From NCBI GenBank assembly GCA_025403435.1, contig JAJQZP010000225.1:529035-593034 (forward strand): 64,000 nucleotides of DNA. Reading direction: 5' to 3'. This document shows positions 45,151 to 56,784 of the stretch, in pieces; position 1 is the stretch's first letter, and each line of letters begins with the position of its first letter. The position numbers and the translations under genes were made by a program. This DNA comes from Artocarpus heterophyllus. Lineage: Eukaryota > Streptophyta > Magnoliopsida > Rosales > Moraceae. The notes under the pieces were generated by a model that had not been told where the DNA came from, did no database searches, and worked only from the letters and a program-made list of their open reading frames with translations.

Positions 45151-46354
45151 TGTTGAAAAAATAGTTTGCAGCAAAATTTTAAAAATTTTATATCAGAGTA
45201 TTTTTTAAAACACAAGTTTGACACGCTATATGCATAAATTAACCAGATCTTACTAACCTTTAAATGCTGAAGAACTCCCGCAATCCATGAAGATAAGTAA
45301 TGTTCCAAAAGAGCCTTAACTAACTGGTCTTCTTTGCTATTCTCTATCTATGATTGAAGTAAATGTGGGCTCACTCATACAGCTCTTCTTCCAGAGGACT
45401 CTCCTTCCAACCAATTGAGAGAACCCAAAGGTAGTGTTTGTGATTTGTGAACAAGAGCTCTTAGGAAGTTTTCAGATTCTCACTAGTAGAGTATCACTCT
45501 TAATCTCTCAATTGATCTCTTAATAACTAATGAGACTTACTTTCTATTTATAGAGGTTGGGTCGAGAGTCAATCCTTATCAGATAAGGTCTCAAAAATTC
45601 AAATCATTATCAAATTTGAATTAATGTCTAATGAAATCTACGTAAAAATGAGTAATCTTTTTATCGCGCATCGGCTGGCCGATCTGCCTAATCGGCAGGC
45701 CAAACTTGCCCCATCGGCAGGCCAAACTAGAGGATCGACATGCCAAACTGCCAATAAAAAATCTCAATGAATGTTTTATTTTTCACCTGAGATTCTATAG
45801 GATAAAGTCTCAGTTTTAATTCAAATAACCCAATAGAAAGGTTATCTAATTTAAAAAACTTTACCTAGATAATCTCTAGGAAAATAAAAGAATTCCTAAC
45901 AATTCTACAAGTTTATCTTGATTTAATTTATTCAAAATTAAATCAATTGATAAACAGACAAGAATTATCCGATCCTAATAATTTAACAAGTTTATCTTGA
46001 ATTAATTTTGTCACAAAATTAATTCAACCGATAAACAGACATGAATTATTTGATTCTTCCAAATTTCAACCAAATTAATAAATCTAACATAAGCCACCAA
46101 TTATTGGAAAAGTACGTTGTATCATTACAGGATGTTGTGAGCTAGCAAAGGGGACCAAATAGACCTATATAGTTCAAGCTCCCGATAATTATCAAGCTCC
46201 CGATAATTATGAAACCCAATATTCCATATATACATTACATAATTGTCAACTCCAATGCTACTCCACTAAAAGCTTGAAGCTACAGTCTCAAACTATATAG
46301 AATTACAAAGCCCGTATAGCTAAGTCTCCATGACATATCATAGTGTATCATATC
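45151..46354 (-). repeat. LTR L4, left part (5' LTR of B3)
   Basis: Begins TGTTGA at 45151 next to the primer-binding site. Phased cores lie at 45675, 45696, 45718 and 45739 (21, 22, 21 bp). The LTR is interrupted after ATATC (46350-46354) by element C and resumes at 55939. Confidence 0.85.
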
Positions 46355-47791
46355 TGTTAGACATGTATGCCCTAAGGAGTAAAAATATAATACGTTTTTG
46401 GAGACATTTTTATCAATAAAGAATTCATTCATTTATATATACCAAATCTTGTCCTCTTTATGTTCATATTATTTGAATGTATGATAAGCAAACAGTAGTC
46501 TGAGACTGTCAGTCTAAACCTTAAGAATTGGGCATATGATGGGATGATTATGCGGTAGACACGATTCTTAAGATGACAGTCTAAAACATATGATCCGCAA
46601 TCGAGGGAATAAAGTTGGGCACTTTATTCATGTAAAGATTGTTATGTTGTCTATATCCCTTTTGGGAGATAGTTTGTCTTGACCATCGGAGTTGGACTCC
46701 GTGAATAGAAATATTGGCACGTTGCCATAGGTGACGATGTGTTGGATAGGGACACAAAGTGAATTGATTTGGATTAATAATTTTGTCTTGGCAAATCGAT
46801 TCACTTTAGACAGTCATTTATATTGTATCTTAATCCTGAGATGAATAGTGGGCCCGTTGTCTTGACTTGTGTCTTTTGATGTACCAATGGGTGTCTCCCA
46901 CATCTCTATAGTGGTATGCATGCCGGTACGTTGAAGGCATGACTCTTGATAGCGTAGACTTGTTATTCATAAATATAGAATCCATAGTTCCTCTTTAGGA
47001 GTAATGATATCCTCTTATATGCGTTGTCCCGTAATTAAAAAACTGGAGCACCCAACCATTTGGATACATAGGTGTAACCGAATGGTATACTATCTTTGGA
47101 TGGTACATTTTCTAATGGTGAGACAATGGAACGTAAGATAAAAATAATCGGGAAAGTAAGACAAAACGTGTCCTTAAGCCGATTATGGATGATCATATGG
47201 GGATACGATACACTATGATATGTCATGGAGACTTAGCTACACGAGCTTCGTAATTCTATAAAGTTCAAGAGTGTAGCTCCAAGCTTTTAGTGGAGTAGCG
47301 TTGGAGTTGATAATTATGAATTGTATATCTAGGATATTGGGTTTCATAATTATCATGAGCTTGAACTTTATAGGTCCATTTTGGTCCCGTTTGCTAGCTC
47401 ACAAAATCCTGTAACGACACGGCATGCTTTTCCAATAATTGGTGACTTATGTCAGATTTATCATATTGGTTTAAAATTTGTAAGAATCAAATAATTCATG
47501 TCTGTTTATCTGTTGAATTAATTTTTTAAGAAATTAGTTCAAGATAAACTTGTTGAATTATTGTGATCAGATAATTCTTGTCTGTTTATCGGTTGTTTTA
47601 ATTTTGGACAAATTAGAACAAGATAAACTTGTAGAATTATTGTGAATTGATTTATTTTCTTAGAGATTATCTTGATAAAGTTTGTTTTGATCAGATATCT
47701 TCTCTATTGGTTTATTTGAATCAAAACTGAGACTTTATCCTTTAGAATTTCAGGTGGAAAATAAAAGATTCACGGAGATTTTTTCACGGGA

Positions 47792-47850
47792 GTTCAGCCT
47801 GCCGAATGACGTGGTTGGCCTGCCGATCAGAATGTTCAGCCTACCGATCA
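47792..47850. repeat. 21-bp-phased TCGGCAGGCCGA array in C 5' LTR
   Basis: Three units at exact 21-bp steps (47798, 47819, 47840), about 125-170 bp upstream of the TATA box. The 3' LTR has them at 55371, 55392 and 55414. Confidence 0.85.
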
Positions 47851-47966
47851 GCGGGAGATAAGATTACACATTTTCACGCGGATCTTATCAGATATTGATC
47901 TGAACTTGATTCTGTTTCGAGTTTTTGAGACCTAATCTGATACGGACTGACCCCAAGACCAATAGC

Positions 47967-47975
47967 TATATAAAG
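47967..47975 (+). promoter_or_regulatory. TATA box of C 5' LTR
   Basis: TATATAAAG in the context AGCTATATAAAGGGAG. It is repeated at 55541-55549 in the 3' LTR. Confidence 0.7.
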
Positions 47976-48367
47976 GGAGTGAGTCTAATGATTTACTCAG
48001 ATCAATTTGAGAGATTTAGAGTGATACTCTTCTAGTGAGCATTTGAAAACTCCTTGAGAGCTTTTGTTCATAAATCACAAACACTAGCTTTGGGTTCCCT
48101 CTATTGGTTGGAAGGAGAGTCACCAGTGGAAGAGCTGTACGTGTGAGCCCACAATCACTCCGGTTGTGGATAGAGAATAGTAAAGAAGACCAATTGGTTG
48201 AGGCTCTTTTGGAACGTTACTTTTCTTCACAGGCTGTGGAGGTTCTTCACATAAAGGTTAGTAAGATCTGTCTAATTTATACATGTAACATGTCAAACTT
48301 GTGTTTTGGAAATTACTCTGATGAAAAAAAATTTTAAAATTCTATTGCGCACTTTGTTTCCAACAAT

Positions 48368-48379
48368 TGGTATCAGAGC
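48368..48379 (+). other. Primer-binding site of C
   Basis: TGGTATCAGAGC, a perfect match to the initiator-Met-tRNA priming sequence, 2 bp after the 5' LTR. Confidence 0.9.
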
Positions 48380-49964
48380 CAAGGTTTTTACATAAATTTG
48401 CAAGTTTGTGATCATGTTATATGCATAAATTTTGTGATCTTAATCTCTCCTATGCTTGAATTGAATTTTATAGAGAGATGGCACTCTAGGTTTCTATATA
48501 ATATATATGTTGTCATGGATTATGTGGTGAATATTTATTAATTAATTATGGTTGATTAAATCGTTGTTTAATTATTTATTAATTAATTAATACCGGTTAT
48601 GGTTCCTTAGAGGTTAGAATTTATATCTAGGTTTTTCATGTAATTAGATGGTGGACTATCATCTCTGTTTAGGAATTGTTATTTAATTTTTAAATTTGTA
48701 AGAATTTTGTAATTAAATAATTATTCGGAGAAGTCGGATCTAGAAGATTGATGATGGTGCCTCCAGGTATTTCCTGAGTCTCTAATTTTATTTTTTTGCA
48801 TTGTTGAAAATAAAATTGATGAATCGCATTAAAATTGTATTTTCTGGATTGAGGGTTTTTTGCACGGTCGGCATGTCGAACCTCACAGTTCGGCAGTTCG
48901 AAGGTCACAGATCGGCAGGCCGGACGTGTGGTCCGGCAGGCCGACAGTTAGACAGAAATTTTGGTGCTCTGTCGGCAGGCCAAACCTTCATGATCGGCCT
49001 GCCGACCGAGAGCTGCCGGGTGTCCAGAAAAGGTGCAATTTTTCCAGGTGCAGTTTTAATTTTATTTTTGGGACGATTCTGAGAAACATTAAATTTGGAT
49101 ATGACTGGAAATATGAAGTATTCGATTCATACGGGATTGAAGACTTGAAGATGGATATTTCATGAAGAAGGATACAGCTTCAGGATTCAAGGATGAAGAA
49201 TTGAAAAATGTCTCGATTATTCTCTTGTAATCTTAATTTTCTATTCTCTAGGGTGGAACCATAATATTACAGTTATTATTATTTTGCTTGTAGCTTTGCT
49301 TGATTGCTTTGCTTGTCTGCATTATAATATGATTTACCATGTATATCGATAACATGTCATATAGGATAGGGAGTGCCGCTCATATTAAAATTGTTCATGC
49401 ATAATTTTAAAATAAAACCTTGACTTCAAAAGATTGAGTGGGAGAAGGTTTTCGAAGAGAGGACCTAAGACCTCCATCGTTGGTCCATAGGAAGAACATG
49501 GTGGTCCCGACCCCTAGGAAGGGATTTCTATCATGTACCATATTGGATATCTAAAAGGATAAGGTATTTTAGTATGATTTATGGTTGCACACCCTTAAGT
49601 GGTGATTATAAATCATAGATAAAATATTGAAACGGTGGTTATACACTCGCGTTAATTTTATTATTAACCTCCCCTAGGAGCTCTGTTAATAAAATTAATG
49701 GCCAAAGAAACGATTATTAGTGTATGCTGGATCATACGGGTCCTGGATGGCATATATTAATTAGGAGGGGATTTGTGTTCCTGATTGAATTTGGCATGAC
49801 TCCCCTAGGAGCTTGTTGAATTCTGAGTTGGGAATTATCGTTGTAAGGTTGTGATATTTTCAAGGTTTTGACACATAAACACATTTGTATGATTTTACAT
49901 GATTGTGTTATCTTACTAAATTATTATATATGTTTGGTATATGATTCTTTGTTGTAGATTGAAA
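48380..49964 (+). other. Leader of C, no gene seen
   Basis: Untranslated leader of about 1.6 kb. Phased TCGGCAGGCCGA-type sites have cores at 48872, 48894, 48916 and 48937 (22, 22, 21 bp) plus 48976. Hairpins with CCTAGG-type loops run from about 49505 to 49815, for example ATGATTTAT/ATAAATCAT near 49578-49617. Short open frames at 48801-49165 cross these repeats and look accidental. Confidence 0.75.
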
Positions 49965-52900
49965 ATGTCTAAAAACGCTTTATTATCAATACTTGACAAA
50001 AACCAATTAACCGATGAGAACTATAACGATTGGAAATGAAACCTGGACATCGTCCTTTTTTTTGAGAAACTGAAATATGTTATGACAACTCCTTGTCCTC
50101 TCGAGCCTATGGGAGACTCAACTAATGAGCAATTCCAAGCGTACGACCGCTGGAAAGATGCTAATGATCAGGCCCGCTGCTATGTTATGGTTAGCATGAA
50201 CAACGTGCTGCAGGCTCAACATCAGGATTATGAGACTGCGAAGTAGATCTTGGATAATCTTGAGGACATGTTTGGAGGCCAGGCCATAACAAAGCGGCAA
50301 GGGGAGCTTTGGAAACTCTTAAACTATAGACAGAGACCAGGGACATCTGTAAAGGAGCATATGATGTTGGTCATGGGTTACCTCGTTGAGGCTCAAACCA
50401 ATGGAGCCGACATCGATGCTGAAACTCAGATGACTATGGTCTTTGAGACTCTTTCTAAGGAATTTATTTCGTTTAGAGCTACTTTTAATTTAAACAATAG
50501 ACGGGATATGACATTGACAGAACTGATGAAACAGTTACAGGAGTTTGAACTGTTGATCAGGGAGTCTCCTGCTGGTGGTGAGGCCAATATGGTAGCTGAT
50601 TCTGGTTCCAATCCTAACTCTGGGAATGGAAAGAAGCAACGGGCCAAGAGTGGGAAGTCTTCTATTCCTGCTGCTACCAAGAGCAAGAAGAAGAAGAAGA
50701 AGAACCCAAAGAAGCTTAAGTGCTTCTTCTGTGGTAAGGTCAAGCATATAAAGAAGCATTGCAAGGACTTCCTTTCCAAGGGAGGTAGGTGTGATCTTCT
50801 ATATTTAGAAACTTGTTTGGTTGAGGAATCCAGTGACATCTGGGTCATAGATTCTGGTGCAACTAATCATGTTTGTGTTTCTCTGCAGGGATTCAAAGAA
50901 ACGAGAAGTCTACTTCGTGAAGACTTAACGCTTCGGATGGGCGATGGATCCTTGGTCTCAGCGGAAGCAGTGGGAGATGTCCATCTTTACTTTAATAATT
51001 ATAGGAATTTAATTTTGCGAGATTGTTTTTATGTTCCTAAATTTAAAAGGAATTTAATTTATGTATCTTCTTTATTTAAAGACTCCTACGTGGTATTTTT
51101 AATGAAAAAGTGGTGATTCGTAAAAACAAATCTTTTATCTATTTTGGATGGATGCAAAATAATCTATATTTTATCAAACCTAAGATGGACTTATTGCTTA
51201 ATACTGAGATAAATGATAATAACTCAAAAAGACTTAAAACTTCTCACTCCAATAAGACTTATCTTTGGCATTTGCGCCTTGGCCATATTAACCTGTATAG
51301 GATTCAAAGGTTGGTAAGGGATGGACCTTTAAGTCACTTAAAGGTGGAATCTATACCTCAATGTGAGTCTTGTTTGGAGGGTAAAATGACCAAAAGACCA
51401 TACGGGTCTAAGGGCAATAGGGCCGAAGGGGTTCTAGAACTTGTGCATAGTGATGTTTGCGGACCGATGAACATCCGGGCACGAGGAGGGTATGAGTACT
51501 TCGTCACTTTTATTGATGATTACTCAAGATATGGGTATGTGTACCTAATGCACCACAAAAGTGAAACTTATGATAAGTTTAGGGAGTTTCGGGCTGAAGT
51601 GGAAAAGCAATTGGGTAGACCTATAAAGGCACTTCGATCTGATCGAGGTGGGGAATACCTTTCTGATGAGTTCTCGGAACACTTGTTAGAGAATGGGATT
51701 TTATCCCATTTGACTGCGATAGGCACTCCGCAGCAGAATGGCGTAGCGAAGAGAAGGAATAGGAATTTGTTGGACATGATTTGGTCCATGATGAGTTATT
51801 CATCATTGCCTTTATCCTTTTGGGGATATGCACTACAAACCGCATGTTATCTTTTGAACAATGTGCCTTCAAAATCGGTCCCTAAAACTCCTCACGAGTT
51901 GTGGACAAGACGGAAGACATCTTTAACCATATTCGCATATGGGGATGTCCGGCTCATGTCCTGTTTAAGGATCCGAATAAGTTGGAAGCACGTTCGGAAG
52001 TTTGCGTGTTTGTAGGATATCCAAAAGGGACTAAAGGGGGTTATTTTTATAACCCTATGGAAAATAAAGTCGTGGTTTCAACTAATGCAACTTTCCTTGA
52101 GGAGAGTTACATGGACGACTTTAAACCTCGAAGCAAAGTGGTGCTTGAGGAGTTAAGGGGTGATCCGTTCACTCCGGAGGTTCCTAATGAAACCATTTCG
52201 ATCGGTGTAGAAAAACCAAACAATCCTGAACAACAACCTCAGGAGCTTCGACGTAGTGGGAGGATCGGGTGTCAACCTAAGAGGTATATGTTCAATGGGG
52301 AGGTCTTTTTGGCTGAACCAGATGAACATGACAGGGATCCTTAATACTTATGCAGAAGCTATGGAGGATGTTGATTCAAGACTCTGGATAGAGGCCATGA
52401 ACACAGAGATGAAGTCTATGGAGACTAATCGGGTCTGGGAGCTTGTGGATCTTCCTGAAGGGGTAAAACCCATAGGGTGTAAGTGGATCTACAAGAGGAA
52501 AAGAGGAGTGGAAGGAAAGGTTGAAACCTTTAAGGCAAGACTGGTAGCTAAGGGTTATACGCAAAAGGAAGGAATCGATTATAAGGAAACCTTTTCGCCT
52601 ATAGCCATGCTTAAGTCCATCCGGATTCTCTTGTCCATAGCTACCGCTCTCAACTACAAGATTTGGCAGATGGATGTCAAGACAGCTTTTCTGAATGGCT
52701 ATCTTGATGAGTCCATTTATATGGAACAACCAGACGGGTTCAAGGTCGTGGGTCAAGAGGGTAAGGTTTGAAAGCTGCTGAAGTATATTTATGGACTTAA
52801 GCAGGCTTCTGTTCTTCGAACATAAGATTTGATCAAGTGATCAAGACTTATGGGTACTCACAAAATGTGGATGAACCATGTGTTTACAAACACATTAAGG

Positions 52901-53916
52901 ATGGGAAGGTGGTTTTTCTACTGCTCTATGTAGATGACATTCTGCTAATTGGCCATGACGTTGGGGCGTTGTCATCGGTCAAATTATGGTTGACCAAGCA
53001 GTTTGACATGAAGGACTTAGGTGAGGCTAATTTTATTCTCGGTATCCAGATCTTTCGGGATAGGAAGAACAAAATGATAGCTTTGTCTCAGGCCGGCTAC
53101 GTAGATAAATTTCTCAGGAGGTTTGCAATGCAGGATTCCAAGAAAGGTGGGCAACCATCTAGGTCTAGAATTACTCTTCCTAAGAAAGACTCTCCAAAGT
53201 CTTATGAAGAAAGAGAATACATGAAGAAGGTGCCTTATGCTTCGGCAGTGGGTAGTCTCATGTATGTCATGCTTTGCACACGACCGGATATTAGCTATGC
53301 GGTCGAGATTGTAAGTCAATTTCAGGCGGATCCAGGACTGAACCATTGGGTTACGGTAAAGCATATTTTCAAGTACCTGAGAAGGACTCGAGGGTATATG
53401 CTTGTGTATTCGGATGAGGATTTAACTCCTCTAGGATACACTGATTCAGATTTTCAATCCTGTCTGGATTCTAGGAAATCGACTTCGGGGTTTGTGTTTA
53501 TTCTAGGTGGCGGTGCCATCAATTAGAGAAGTGCGAAGCAAGATTGTACTTCGGATTCAACGATGGAGGCCGAGTATGTGGTGGCTCGTGATGCTTCGAA
53601 AGAAGCAGTGTGGCTCCGCAAGTTCCTTGAGGATCTTGAGGTGGTTCCTGGTATGGATAAGGCGGTATCACTGTACCGTGATAACAGTGCGGCGGTAGCT
53701 AATGCTAAGGAACCAAGATTTCACAAGAAGAGTAAGCATATTGATCGGAAGTATCATGTGATAAAGGACTTCGTTGAGGGCGGGCATGCCACGGTATGCA
53801 AGATCGCGTCAGAGGACAATTTAGCTGATCCATTTACAAAGACACTTACTGGGAGAGTCTTTGAGAGGCATGTGGAAGCTATGGGGATGCGAAATTTGTT
53901 GTATTTACTCACTTAG
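49965..53916 (+). pseudogene. C gag-pol pseudogene
   Basis: Gag starts at ATG 49965, with stops TGA (50037-50039) and TAG (50244-50246). The frame is then open from 50250 through zinc knuckle CFFCGKVKHIKKHC and protease WVIDSGATNH to about 51100, where it shifts. Integrase (51110-51920) has WHLRLGHIN ... [17 protein letters not shown] and LRSDRGGEY. The catalytic Glu codon is AAG (Lys, 51749-51751) in [10 protein letters not shown]. Frameshifts lie near 51915, 52335 and 52810. RT: WKWIY-type start about 52480, stop TGA 52769-52771, YVDDIL near 52930. RNase H has a TAG at 53524-53526, then MEAEYVV and LYRDNSAA. It ends LLYLLT at 53916. Complete in layout but inactive. Confidence 0.9.
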
Positions 53917-53919
53917 TGC

Positions 53920-53930
53920 AAGTGGGAGAT
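53920..53930 (+). other. Polypurine tract of C
   Basis: AAGTGGGAGAT directly before the 3' LTR. It overlaps nothing coding, since the stop codon is at 53914-53916. Confidence 0.8.
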
Positions 53931-55938
53931 TGTTAGACATGTATGCCCTAGGGAGTAAAAATGTAATACGTTTTTGGAGACAATTTTATCAATAAAGAAT
54001 TCATTCATTTATATATACCAAATCTTGTCCTCTTTACGTTCATATTTGTTGAATGTATGATAAGCAAACAGTAGTCTAAGACTGTCAGTCTAAACCTTAA
54101 GAATTGGGCATATGATGGGATGATTATGCGGTAGACACGATTCTTAAGGTGATGGTCTAAAACATATGATCCGCAATCGAGGGAATAAAGTTGGGCACTT
54201 TATTCATGTAAAGATTGTTATGTTGTCTATATCCCTTTTGGGAAATGGTTTGTCTTGACCATCGGAGTTGGACTTTGTGAATAGAAACATTGGCACGTTG
54301 TCATAGGTGACGACGTGTTGGATCGGGACATAAAGTGAATTGATTTGGATTAATAATTTTGTCTTGGCAAATCGATTCACTTTAGACAGTCATTTGTATT
54401 GTATCTTAATCCTGAGATAAATAGTGGGCCCGTTGTCTCGACTTGTGTCTTTTTATGTACCAATAGTGACTCCCACATCTCTATAGTGGTATGCATGCCG
54501 TACGTTGGAGGCATGACTCTTGATAGCGTAGACTTGTTATTCATAGATATGGAATCCATAGCTCCTCTTTAGGAGTAATGATATCCTCTTATATGTGTTG
54601 TCCTGTAATTGGAAAACTGGAGCGCTCAACCATTTGGATACATAGGTGTAACCGAATGGTATACTATTTTTAGATGGTAAGTTTTCTAATGGTGAGACAA
54701 TGGAACGTAAGATAAAAAAAATCGGGAAGGTAAGACAGAACTTGTCCTTAAGCCGATTATGGATGATCATATGGGGATACGATACACTATGATATGTCAT
54801 GGAGACTTAGCTACACGAGCTTCGTAGTTCTATAAAGTTCGAGAGTACAGCTCTAAGCTTTTAGTAGAATAGCGTTAGAGTTAATAATTATGAAATGTAT
54901 ATCTGGGATATTGGGTTTCATAATTTTCATGAGCTTGAACTTTATAGGTCCATTTTGGTCCCGTTTGCTAGCTTACAAAATCCTGTAACGACACGGCGTG
55001 CTTTTCCAATAATTGGTGACTTATGTCGGATTTATCAGATTGGTTTAAAATTTGTAAGAATCAAATAATTCATGTCTGTTTATCGGTTAAATTAATTTTT
55101 TAAGAAATTAGTTCAAGATAAACTTGTTGAATTATTGCGATCAGATAATTCTGTCTGTTTATCGGTTGTTTTAATTTTGGACAAATTAGAACAAGATAAA
55201 CTTGTAGAATTATTATGAATTGATTTATTTTCTTAGAGATTATCTTGATAAAGTTTGTTTTGATCAGATGTCTTCTCTATTAGTTTATTTGAATCAAAAC
55301 TGAGACTTTATCCTTTAGAATCTCGGGTGGAAAATAAAAGATTCGCGGAGATTTTTTCACGAGAGTTCGGCCTGCCAAATGACGTGGTCGGCCTGCCGAA
55401 CTGGCCTGTTTGGCCTGCCGATCTGCAGGAGATAAGATTACACGTTTTCATGCAGATCTTATCAGATATTGATCCGAACTTGATTCTATTTCGAGTTCTT
55501 GAAACCTAATCTGATACGGATTGACCTCAGGACCAATAGCTATATAAAGGGAGTGAGTCTCATGATTTACTCAGATCAATTTGAGAGATTTAGAGTGATA
55601 CTCTTCTAGTGAGCATTTGAAAACTCCCTGAGAGCTTTTGTTCACAAATCACGAACACTAGCTTTGGGTTCCCTCTATTGGTTGGAAGGAGAGTCACCGG
55701 TGGAAGAGCTGTACGTGTGAGCCCACACTCACTCTAGTTGTTGATAGAGAATAGCAAAGAAGACCAGTTGGTTGAGGCTCTTCTGGAACGTTACTTCTCT
55801 TCATAGGCTGCGGAGGTTCTTCACAAAAAGGTTAGTAAGATCTGTCTAATTTATACATGTTACATGTCAAACTTGTGTTTTAGAATTACTCTGATGAAAA
55901 AAAAAATTAAAATTCCGCTGCACACTTTGTTTCCAACA
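53931..55938 (+). repeat. 3' LTR of C (2008 bp)
   Basis: Starts TGTTAGACATG at 53931 and ends TTCCAACA at 55938, followed by the target duplication ATATC. Phased array at 55371, 55392 and 55414; TATA box 55541-55549. Confidence 0.95.
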
Positions 55939-56784
55939 ATATCCCTATAGGATTATCCATAACCAGCTTATGGACAAGTTATGTCTTACTTTCTTGATTA
56001 TTTTTATCTTACGTTCCATTATCTCACCATCGAAAAACGTACCATCTAAAGATAGTATACCATTCGGTTACACCTATGTATCCAAATGGTTGAGCGCTCT
56101 AGTTTTCTAATTCTAGGATAACACATATAAGAGGATACCACTACTCCTAAAGAGGAGCTATGGATTCCATGTCTATGAATAACAGGTCTACGCCATTAAG
56201 TGTCATGCCTCCAATGTACCGGTGTGCATACCACTATTAAAATATGGGTGTCACCCATTAGTAAATCAAAAGACACAAGTAAAGACAACGGGCCTACTAT
56301 TCATCTCAGGATTAAGATACAACGCAAATGATTGTCTAAAGTGAATTGATTTGCCAAGACCGAATTATTAATCCAAGTCAATTCACTTTATGTCCCGATC
56401 CAATACATCATCACCTATGACAATGTGCTAATGTTTCTATTCATGGAGTCCACCATCGATGGTCAAGACAAACCATCTCCCAATAGGAATATAGACAACT
56501 TAACAATCTTTACATGAATAAAGCGCCTAACTTTATTGCCTTGATTACGGATCTTATGATTTAGACCGTCACCTTAAGAATCGTGTCTTTCGTATAATCT
56601 GTCCATCATATGCCTAATTCTTAAAGGTTTAGACTGACAGTCTCAGACTATTGTTTGTTTAACATACATTCAACAAATATGAACGTAAAGAGGACAAGAT
56701 TTGGTATATTGAGAGTGAATAAATTCTTTATTAATAAAAATGTCTCCAAAAACATATTATTTTTTTACTCCTTAGGGCATACAT
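55939..56784 (-). repeat. LTR L4, right part, end cut by B5
   Basis: Resumes with the target duplication ATATC, then CCCTATAGGATTATCC, matching the corresponding part of L5 (57955 on). It ends GGGCATACAT at 56784. Every other copy continues GTCTAACA; here the next base begins L5. The last 8 bp of L4 should lie beyond B5. Confidence 0.85.

Larger units (their letters stand above)
46355..48365 (+). repeat. 5' LTR of C (2011 bp)
   Basis: Starts TGTTAGACATG and ends TTTCCAACA. Phased CCTG cores lie at 47798, 47819 and 47840 (21 bp each), with an ACGT-core box TGACGTGG at 47807-47814 between units. A TATA box lies at 47967-47975. Confidence 0.95.
46355..55938 (+). mobile_element. Full-length Angela-like copia element C
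   Basis: 5' LTR 46355-48365 (2011 bp), primer-binding site 48368-48379, leader 48380-49964, gag-pol 49965-53916, polypurine tract about 53920-53930, 3' LTR 53931-55938 (2008 bp). ATATC flanks both ends (46350-46354 and 55939-55943). It belongs to the same family as B1-B5 but lies in opposite orientation, inserted in L4. By eye the first roughly 160 bp of the two LTRs differ at about seven positions, so this is an old insertion. It is the only copy in the window with both ends and a full domain set. Confidence 0.95.
39343..56784 (-). mobile_element. Angela-like copia copy B3 (hosts C; right LTR end cut by B5)
   Basis: Structure on plus coordinates: 3' LTR L3 39343-41371, interior 41372-45150, 5' LTR L4 45151-46354 plus 55944-56784. 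Element C sits inside L4. The left target duplication is predicted to be TCATC (39338-39342). The interior is about 3.8 kb, shorter than C (5.6 kb), because gag and most of the leader are deleted. Confidence 0.85.

Noticed and set aside
50426..50848. 140-codon minus-strand frame, similar to 61748-62170 on plus
   Set aside because: Antisense shadow of the Lys-rich gag segment; conserved only because gag is conserved.
49965..53916. C as an active autonomous retrotransposon
   Set aside because: At least four stops and several frameshifts, a Lys at the integrase catalytic Glu, and LTRs that differ from each other.
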